Source: Halovenus sp. (GTDB taxonomy: Archaea; Halobacteriota; Halobacteria; Halobacteriales; Haloarculaceae). Taken from it: a DNA stretch of 27,070 nucleotides. Under the pieces are notes generated by a model. That model was not told where the DNA came from, searched no databases, and saw only the letters and a list, made by a program, of their open reading frames with translations. Each line of letters begins with the position of its first letter. The first letter of the stretch is position 1. The stretch spans positions 1 to 27,070 of the forward strand of contig PUMG01000020.1 of NCBI GenBank assembly GCA_003551265.1, read 5' to 3'. Positions 21,242 through 27,070 of this stretch are shown here, one piece after another. Position numbers and translations under genes: made by a program.

Positions 21242-22549
21242 TCACTCCTCGATAACTTCGATGCCACGGTTGTTGACTGCATCAGGGCTGAGACCCACCT
21301 CTTCGAGGAACTTGCGGTACTCGCGTTCACAGGTTTCGGCGGCCTTCTGGCGGTCGGAGGCGTGGTCACACATCGACGGCAGCTCGTCGAATATCTCGTT
21401 CGTGTAGACGATCCAGTGGTTGATGAGGTCGGAGAGGCGACGGATTGGCGAGGTGAAGTGGCCGTAGATCTCGAAGTTGAGCGCGTGGTGTCCACCGAAG
21501 GGGTCGCTCATGTACTTGGCCCGTGGCATCACTTTCATGACGGCCCACTGTATCTTGTCGAGCTGTCGCCGGGGTGCTTCTTCGAGTGTCGCGTTCACGG
21601 CTTTGCGTGGCTCGTCCCACTTGTCGCCTGGAATCGACACGCCTTCGAGTTCCTGAATCTCGCGAAGCGCCTCGCTCCACTCGTCGGGCGTGGGCTGGGG
21701 ATGGACGCGGTACATCGCCTCGACGCCACGGTCCCACATCAACTCGTGGGTGACGGCTTTGTTCGCTTTCAGCATGCACTCCTCGATGATTGTGTGTGCG
21801 CGGTCACGTCGCGGATTCAACACGAGCGACCCATCTTCTTTGCGCTGCTCGTGCATCCGATCAGCGACCTCCCAGACAAGGTTGTTCTTCTCCGCGAGGT
21901 CGACTGTCGGGTCTTCGAGGAACTCCCCGGCAGCGTCCGGGTCGTCGAGGATATTCTCACAGTCGGAGTACGTCAGTCTGGCGTCGCTACGGATGACTGA
22001 TTTGTAGATGTCGATGGTCTCGTAACTCAGATGTTCCTTGTTGAGGTGCATCTCGACAGTGTGGGCCAGACGGTCCTCGTGGGGAACGAGCGAACAGACC
22101 GTCTCGGCGAGAACCGGTGGAAGCATGTGGATGGTGTACCCTGGCAGGTACACCGTGTTTCCTCGTGTGAGCGCGTTCTCCCACATCGCCGTCTCGGGGT
22201 TCACGTAGTGTGTCACGTCGGCGATGTGGACCCACAGCACGTACTCGTCGTCACGCTCTTCTATCGAGATGGCGTCGTCGAAGTCCTGTGCGTCGATTGG
22301 GTCGGTCGTCCACGTCGTCAGCTCTCGCAAGTCCTCGCGCTCGTCGAGCTCGTCTTCGATCTGCTGGTCGATATTCTGTGACCGTTCTTCGGCTTCCGCC
22401 ATCACCTCCGGCGGAAACTCGTCCGGTATCTCGAACTTCTCGAGGAGTTCGTCGCGTTTGTTCTCGATGTGTCGAGCCATCTCCTCGTCGATTTCGACGG
22501 GACCCTGGCCCTCTGCGGTCCCTGCTGCTGCCTGTTCGGAATCGGTCAT
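21242..22549 (-). CDS. RNB-domain 3'-5' exoribonuclease (RNase R/II type)
   Basis: A 435-residue protein made almost only of the RNB catalytic domain. The active-site block TTDPIDAQDFDDAISIEE (about residues 81-98) keeps the acidic residues Asp83, Asp89, Asp91 and Asp92. WVHIADVTHYVNP, YLPGYTIHMLPPVLAETVCSLVP, ARLTYSDCENIL and the late HFTSPIRRLSDLINHW (RNA-binding, catalytic Arg) complete the pattern. The cold-shock and S1 RNA-binding domains of bacterial RNase R are missing; the acidic N-terminus (about 1-75) replaces them. I recall such compact enzymes from other haloarchaea. It should degrade RNA in the cytoplasm. A weak TATA-like taact lies near 22576. Confidence 0.9.
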   Translation of the reverse strand: MTDSEQAAAGTAEGQGPVEIDEEMARHIENKRDELLEKFEIPDEFPPEVMAEAEERSQNIDQQIEDELDEREDLRELTTWTTDPIDAQDFDDAISIEERDDEYVLWVHIADVTHYVNPETAMWENALTRGNTVYLPGYTIHMLPPVLAETVCSLVPHEDRLAHTVEMHLNKEHLSYETIDIYKSVIRSDARLTYSDCENILDDPDAAGEFLEDPTVDLAEKNNLVWEVADRMHEQRKEDGSLVLNPRRDRAHTIIEECMLKANKAVTHELMWDRGVEAMYRVHPQPTPDEWSEALREIQELEGVSIPGDKWDEPRKAVNATLEEAPRRQLDKIQWAVMKVMPRAKYMSDPFGGHHALNFEIYGHFTSPIRRLSDLINHWIVYTNEIFDELPSMCDHASDRQKAAETCEREYRKFLEEVGLSPDAVNNRGIEVIEE

Positions 22550-22610
22550 GCACCCGCGTACGAGTGACCGGTAGTTAGTGGTGTCGGGTGTGAATCGCCC
22601 TCAGAGGGTA

Positions 22611-23789
22611 TTACTCGACGTCGAACTCGACGGCGACGTCGACTTCCCAGAACAGGAACCGGTATCGCCCGGCGGGGAGGTCGGGACATACTCGCAACCG
22701 GTCCGCTTGCATCCCTTCGCTTGCGACACCGTCTTCGGTCAGTTCGATCTCCCACTCGAATCCGTCGCCGGGCGGGTGGAGAACACCCTCGTCAGTGTAT
22801 CCTACCGGCTCGCCATCGTCGAACCCACGGACATCCTGCCAGCCTGCTTCGGTTTCTACCTGCAGGTTGAACTTCGAGTCGTTCCCGGTCATCCGCTCCC
22901 TGTCCGTGAGGTTCGTCAGCGTAATCTGGACGGTATCGCCACGCTCGTAGCGCTGTTGGGCGACCCGGAGCGCGAACACTGCGTCACCGTCTTCGTATGC
23001 GTCACCGAGTGAGATGTCGTCCTCGTCGGCCCACTGTCCGTGGCGCTCGAAGTCGTCGTCCTCACAGTCGAGTTCGGGTGGCGTGGCGGGCGGGTCACCG
23101 TCGGGGCGAACGTAGCCATCGAGTTCGTCAGAATCGAGAGGTCGTTCTTTCGGTGCCTCGACTTCACGCTCATTCTCCCAGCCGTCAGTCACCGAGAGTC
23201 GTGCTGAATCTGGCTTCGGACCGTCGACGACCACCCGAACGAGCGTCCACGCATACGTAATCGCGTCGCCACACGCTTCTGCGTCCTCGTCTGTGACCTG
23301 CGCTCGTGCACTCCCGACGAGTCTTCCGTCTTCGAGCGCGATATCGGACACCTCGACGTGGTCGTAACAGGTGTTTGGTCCGACAGAGCCGACCTGCAGC
23401 AGGACCGAGGTCTCGAAGTCGGTCTCGTCGACGAACGCCGAGAGCTCTTCCTGTTGTTCGTCACTGAGATTCGCTATCGGAGCGTCTCGGAGTGACTCTT
23501 CGCTCTCGTGTAGATACACCCCGCCGGGTGCGTCTTCGTCGTACTCGTGCCACCATGGCCGGGAACCCTGGGCGCCGAGCGGAAGGTGCTCTGTCTCGAT
23601 GACGGTCGGTTCGTCGGTAGTATCCCCTCCGTCGTCAGTGGTGTCGTCGTCTCTGTCGTCGGCGTCTTCTCCGTCGCCGACATCGTCATCTCCATCGTCG
23701 GTGGAGTCGTCACCGACACATCCTGCCAACATCCCAAGCAGGACAACACCGCCTGTCTGAAGGATACGCCGTCGGGTGAACGTGGACAT
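22611..23789 (-). CDS. Tat-exported lipoprotein of unknown function
   Basis: A 392-residue surface lipoprotein. The N-terminus STFTRRRILQTGGVVLLGMLAGC has a twin-arginine motif, a hydrophobic run and the lipobox LAGC with Cys24. A highly acidic Asp/Gly/Thr linker follows (about residues 26-62). The rest is beta-rich: a first part with NLSDEQQEELSAFVDETDFETSVLLQVGS, and a C-terminal part (about 280-390) with VTLTN-like strands (ALRVAQQRYERGDTVQITLTNLTD) resembling an Ig-like sheet. No enzyme motif is seen. A TATA-like agttatg (minus strand) lies 30 bases upstream. The subtilisin-like gene is on the same strand 95 bases upstream; a working link is possible but unproven. Confidence 0.85.
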   Translation of the reverse strand: MSTFTRRRILQTGGVVLLGMLAGCVGDDSTDDGDDDVGDGEDADDRDDDTTDDGGDTTDEPTVIETEHLPLGAQGSRPWWHEYDEDAPGGVYLHESEESLRDAPIANLSDEQQEELSAFVDETDFETSVLLQVGSVGPNTCYDHVEVSDIALEDGRLVGSARAQVTDEDAEACGDAITYAWTLVRVVVDGPKPDSARLSVTDGWENEREVEAPKERPLDSDELDGYVRPDGDPPATPPELDCEDDDFERHGQWADEDDISLGDAYEDGDAVFALRVAQQRYERGDTVQITLTNLTDRERMTGNDSKFNLQVETEAGWQDVRGFDDGEPVGYTDEGVLHPPGDGFEWEIELTEDGVASEGMQADRLRVCPDLPAGRYRFLFWEVDVAVEFDVE

Positions 23790-23815
23790 TTTCGTCTGTA
23801 ACGACGACCGGGCCG

Positions 23816-23822
23816 CATAACT
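23816..23822 (-). promoter_or_regulatory. TATA box of the Tat lipoprotein gene
   Basis: Minus strand agttatg, centred 30 bases before the ATG at 23789 and within the 95-base gap after the protease gene, suggesting separate transcription. Confidence 0.45.
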
Positions 23823-23884
23823 GTTTTGTGCAGAGTACAACGAGCACTTGAGCCATCGGTGAGCGTACCCCAAGATTCGAGCTG

Positions 23885-25942
23885 TCACTCTGTGATTTCG
23901 AGAACCGTTACGGTTTCATCGTCGTCAGCCGGGGAAACCCCAGTCACCCGCAGCTCGTACTCTCCGCTTTTGTAGATGCCTTCTGGTGGTTCGACCGTCA
24001 GTGTCGGTGTGACGAGCGCCTGCTTGGAATCCCACTCGAACTCGTACTTCCCGTCGTCTCCCACGCGTGGGTCTGTGCTCGCGCCGTCCTCATCGACATC
24101 AGAAACGTCCCAGTCGGTCCAGAGCTTCCGGACGATAACCTGGTCGACGTTCTCGGCGGTAATCGTAATCTCTGCTTCCTCACCGACTGCCATCGAATCG
24201 ACCGACACATCGACAGCGGTGTCACCCGCAGTCACGTCGGACGTCTCTGAGTCGAGTGCGTCGTCAGCGTAATCGCTCAGGTCGTCCCCGATGTCGAGGT
24301 CATCCGGCAGGTCGTCGTCGTCGAACAGCCACGCCGTGTGCTCGCCCGGAAAGTCAGTGGCGTCTTCGAGTTCGACCTCGACACTCTCCGTCTCGAGGTT
24401 GTCGGCATCCGGATTGTAGCCAGAAACGTACTCACTCCCGTCGTCGGCGTACGTCAGGACCACTGTCGATTCCTGTGCGGTCGTCATGTCAGTCGCTATC
24501 ACGATGCCTTCGTCGGGTTCCTGTGCGTCGAACGTGAGTTCGTTCGACACCGGTTCTGTCACCTGGTCGGCTGCTGCCTTCGCGTCGACGATGCCTGTGC
24601 CGTAGCGGCTGTCTTTCCCGTCTCTCGCCCACTCGGCCTCGTCTTCGTCCCACCAGTCAGGTTTCCAGGCGGTGTCTTCGAGCGCGTTGACGAGCTGCTG
24701 GGGTGTCGGCTCATCGGCGGCGGCCAGCAGCAATCCGACAACTCCCGCAACGTGTGGCGCTGCCATGCTTGTCCCGGTGTAGTACTGATAGCCGTCGCCG
24801 GGGATCGAACTCAGCACGATCTGTCCGGGAGCAGCGACGTCGGGGACGATGTACTCGTCGGGCCAGTCTGCGGGCGCGTTGTGCCCCCAGTCTGTGTCGG
24901 TGTCAATCAGTTCGCCACTGGAACCATTCCAGATATCTTCGCTCTCGTTCGACGCCCCGACCGCCAGTCCATCGTAGAGGTTGCCCGGCGAACCGCTCGT
25001 GCCCTCGCCGTCGTTTGCGATGGCCGACACCGGAAGCGTGCCAGCACTCAGCGCGTTTCGTATCGGCTCGACGAACGAACTCGCGTAGCCGATGACTGCG
25101 AGACTCATGTTGATGACGTCGGCATCTTCCGCTACGGCCCACTCCATACCGCCGATAATCTGGGCGAAGCTTCCCGACCCACCCGGCAACACCAGTCCGT
25201 GCATCAACTCCGTCTCGGGCGAAACACCGATGTGCTCTCCTCCTTCGTCCCCACCTGCGACCGTCCCACTCACGTGTGTTCCGTGTTCTCCCGTATCGTG
25301 GGGTTCGGAGCCTCCCACGACGTTTCCGTTGCTGTCGATTTCAGCCCATCCGCCGGGATAGGTTGGGTCACTCTCGTCGTTCGTGTAGAGTTCGAGGTCC
25401 TGGTGGTCGTTATCGATACCGGTGTCCAGCACCGCAATGCGGGTCCCTTCTCCCTTTGTTTCGTGTTCGTCCCACACGTCGGGCACGTGTATCTGCTCGA
25501 GGCCGTACGTGTGCTTGCCGTGGTCTGTCGGTGAGGTATCTTCCGTCGCTCTCGTTTCTTCATCACGAGTTCTACCCGCGATTTTCACCTCGATGTTCTC
25601 GTGTATCTGTCTCACTCCCTGTATCTGGGCGACCGAATCGAGCGGTACGCGGTCGGTATCGACCCGTAATACGACTGCGTTCGCCAGCCAGAGTTGATTC
25701 GTTATCTCGACACCGTCTCGTCTGTTTACGAACGATTCGACTGGCCGCTGCGCCTGTTCTGCTACCTTCTTGAGCTTTCGTCTCTGTCTCTGGCGTGTCT
25801 GTGACCTCATCGGGACCTGCGCTCGGCTGTCAGGCGAACTCCTGGTCACTCGTGCAGGAGGGAGTCTGACGATGACTGTCTGTCTCCCTCCACCGCCCTC
25901 GCGCAATTCCGCTGAGAGTAACGCTGATGTCTCTTTACGCAT
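23885..25942 (-). CDS. Subtilisin-like serine protease (S8 family) without visible signal peptide
   Basis: A 685-residue peptidase. The catalytic triad is Asp173 (AVLDTGID), His220 (GEHGTHVSGT) and Ser392 (YTGTSMAAPHVAG); Asn310 is the oxyanion residue. Residues 22-122 look like an I9-type propeptide (QTVIVRL, then EITNQLWLANAVVLRVDTD and VRQIHENIEVKI) with a basic insert (about 46-60). The C-terminal third (about 460-685) is acidic and beta-rich, probably two Ig-like modules. The N-terminus MRKETSALLSAELREGGGGR has no Tat motif or hydrophobic run, unlike haloarchaeal halolysins, so it may be intracellular, exported by another route, or have a misjudged start. No better upstream start is open. 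Confidence 0.9.
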   Translation of the reverse strand: MRKETSALLSAELREGGGGRQTVIVRLPPARVTRSSPDSRAQVPMRSQTRQRQRRKLKKVAEQAQRPVESFVNRRDGVEITNQLWLANAVVLRVDTDRVPLDSVAQIQGVRQIHENIEVKIAGRTRDEETRATEDTSPTDHGKHTYGLEQIHVPDVWDEHETKGEGTRIAVLDTGIDNDHQDLELYTNDESDPTYPGGWAEIDSNGNVVGGSEPHDTGEHGTHVSGTVAGGDEGGEHIGVSPETELMHGLVLPGGSGSFAQIIGGMEWAVAEDADVINMSLAVIGYASSFVEPIRNALSAGTLPVSAIANDGEGTSGSPGNLYDGLAVGASNESEDIWNGSSGELIDTDTDWGHNAPADWPDEYIVPDVAAPGQIVLSSIPGDGYQYYTGTSMAAPHVAGVVGLLLAAADEPTPQQLVNALEDTAWKPDWWDEDEAEWARDGKDSRYGTGIVDAKAAADQVTEPVSNELTFDAQEPDEGIVIATDMTTAQESTVVLTYADDGSEYVSGYNPDADNLETESVEVELEDATDFPGEHTAWLFDDDDLPDDLDIGDDLSDYADDALDSETSDVTAGDTAVDVSVDSMAVGEEAEITITAENVDQVIVRKLWTDWDVSDVDEDGASTDPRVGDDGKYEFEWDSKQALVTPTLTVEPPEGIYKSGEYELRVTGVSPADDDETVTVLEITE

Positions 25943-26133
25943 TGGTTGCTCTCACGGCGTTTGCTGCTCCAGAACCGAAGTGCACACCGACGAACATCTC
26001 GTATAGCCTGACCTGACACAGACGCTGAATACACGCTACTAACATGTACCGTTGTGCGTAGCAAGCAAGTAATCTATTTCTATATAATACTGATAGTTGT
26101 ACAAAATACCGTTAGACACCTCTCTGATTTGAC
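25943..26133. promoter_or_regulatory. Intergenic region between the protease gene and uvrB
   Basis: 191 bases with no gene. Two minus-strand promoter candidates for the protease are seen: ctatacgag (centred near 26003, leader about 35) and the stronger AT-rich tattatatag (26080-26089, leader about 115). The stretch after the uvrB stop, 26060-26130, is AT-rich with short T runs and may include its terminator. Confidence 0.4.
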
Positions 26134-27070
26134 TTACCAGTCTGACTCAGGGACTGGCACTCCGTCGTCTTCATCCACACCGCTCAGGTCGAACTCCCGT
26201 CGCAACTCTCGAATCCGGTCACGGATGTCGGCGGCGAGTTCGAACTCCAGATTGTCGGCTGCCTCCTGCATCCGCTGTTCGAGCGCCTCGACTGTGCGTG
26301 CTGCGTCGTCTTCGTCTTCGGGGTCGAGGGTCGCTGCTTCTCCCGTCTTGGTTTTACTCCCGGGGAGATTCGATTCGCCGATGGCCTTCTCGATGGTTCG
26401 GGGTTCGTGGCCGTGTTCCTCGTTGAACTCCTGCTGGATGCGTCGGCGTCGCTGTGTCTCGGCAATCGCCGACTCCATCGCTCCACTCGGTTCGTCCGCA
26501 TAGAGCACGACCGTCCCGTTGACGTTCCGTGCGGCTCGCCCCATCGTCTGCACGAGCATCGTCTCAGACCGCAAGAACCCTTCCTGGTCTGCATCCAGTA
26601 TCGCCACCAGCGACACTTCCGGGATGTCCAGGCCCTCACGCAACAGGTTGATACCGACGAGCGTATCGATGTCGCCGAGGCGCAGACTCCTGATGAGTTC
26701 GTGTCGCTCCAGGGTATCGGTTTCGTCGTGCATGTACGCGACGTCCATTCCCGCCTCTTCGAGGTACTCGGTGAGGTCCTCGGCCATTCGTTTGGTGAGT
26801 GTCGTCACGAGTGCGCGCTCGTCGTCGGGAAGCGCCTGTAACCGGTCGATGAGGTTGCTCACCTGGCCCTCGACGTCGGCGATCTCTATTTCGGGGTCGA
26901 CGAGGTACGTCGGTCGGACGATCTGCTCGACAATCTGTTCAGAGTGTTCGCGCTCGTATTCGGCGGGCGTCGCCGAGACGTACAGCGTCTGGTCGGTCTT
27001 CTCTTCGAACTCCTCGAACGTGAGCGGGCGGTTGTCGAACGCGGTCGGCAGGCGAAAGCCGTTCTCGACC
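26134..27070 (-). CDS. uvrB: UvrABC system protein B, C-terminal part (cut by window edge)
   Basis: The last 312 residues of UvrB, the helicase-like damage-verifying subunit of nucleotide excision repair that works with UvrA and UvrC. From the edge inward the reading shows [72 protein letters not shown], and the motif VI region [19 protein letters not shown]. The C-terminal UVR motif ([36 protein letters not shown]) contacts UvrC. DADQ replaces the more usual DADK after motif V. The frame is open to the window edge; the start and ATP-binding domain lie outside. Confidence 0.95.
   Translation of the reverse strand, partial: VENGFRLPTAFDNRPLTFEEFEEKTDQTLYVSATPAEYEREHSEQIVEQIVRPTYLVDPEIEIADVEGQVSNLIDRLQALPDDERALVTTLTKRMAEDLTEYLEEAGMDVAYMHDETDTLERHELIRSLRLGDIDTLVGINLLREGLDIPEVSLVAILDADQEGFLRSETMLVQTMGRAARNVNGTVVLYADEPSGAMESAIAETQRRRRIQQEFNEEHGHEPRTIEKAIGESNLPGSKTKTGEAATLDPEDEDDAARTVEALEQRMQEAADNLEFELAADIRDRIRELRREFDLSGVDEDDGVPVPESDW

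Noticed and set aside
24338..25534. A 398-residue open frame on the plus strand inside the protease gene
   Set aside because: It is antisense to a protein with an intact catalytic triad; its translation has no recognisable motif and reflects codon bias of GC-rich DNA.
1..27070. CRISPR arrays, insertion sequences, integrases, phage or defence genes
   Set aside because: No regularly spaced repeats, transposase or integrase motifs, or long terminal repeats were seen; gene content is core-like throughout.

Overview
The window comes from a haloarchaeon (class Halobacteria). The evidence is a set of archaeal information-processing genes (TFE, aIF2-alpha, eL42, eS27, Nop10, aTrm56), strongly acidic proteins, Tat-type lipoproteins, and TATA-like boxes about 26-30 bases before many start codons, as in leaderless haloarchaeal transcripts. 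No genus can be named safely. Coding is dense on both strands. I see no rRNA, tRNA, CRISPR array, insertion sequence or integrase; this reads as core chromosome. Both edges cut a gene: a 7TM sensor kinase at the left and uvrB at the right.

Layout. 1-5.1 kb: a 7TM-PAS sensor kinase (-), a divergent SPFH/stomatin protein, a two-winged-helix protein with a Tat-like N-terminus, a small conserved HTH protein, a TRAM protein, a YkgJ-type cysteine-cluster protein and a MarR-like regulator. 5.3-8.4 kb: tRNA methyltransferase aTrm56, a four-helix membrane protein, and the operon tfe-DUF2110-DUF5803. 8.4-11.1 kb: an FKBP prolyl isomerase, surE, a metallo-beta-lactamase-fold enzyme and a DCC thiol oxidoreductase. 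11.1-12.9 kb: a long regulatory region and an ATP-type PEP carboxykinase. 12.9-18.1 kb: engB, an indoleamine 2,3-dioxygenase-family gene convergent with a stand-alone trpB, a medium-chain dehydrogenase without catalytic zinc ligands, and an archaetidylserine synthase-type gene. 18.1-21.2 kb: phoU and the translation operon rpl44e-rps27e-aif2a-nop10-PAC2 (read right to left). 21.2-27.1 kb: an RNB exoribonuclease, a Tat lipoprotein, a subtilisin-like protease without a visible signal peptide, and uvrB.

Most genes are housekeeping. No clear new multi-gene system stands out. The best leads are departures from the expected: a TFE that has lost three of four zinc-ribbon cysteines, a sensor kinase with glutamate where the phospho-accepting histidine should be, a perfect 16-bp inverted repeat just after the TRAM gene, a cluster of palindromic half-sites before pckA, a tryptophan-degrading gene facing a tryptophan-making gene, and the uncharacterised DUF2110/DUF5803 pair tied to tfe. 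Start sites were moved inward from the longest possible frame wherever family alignment and a TATA box at the right distance agreed.
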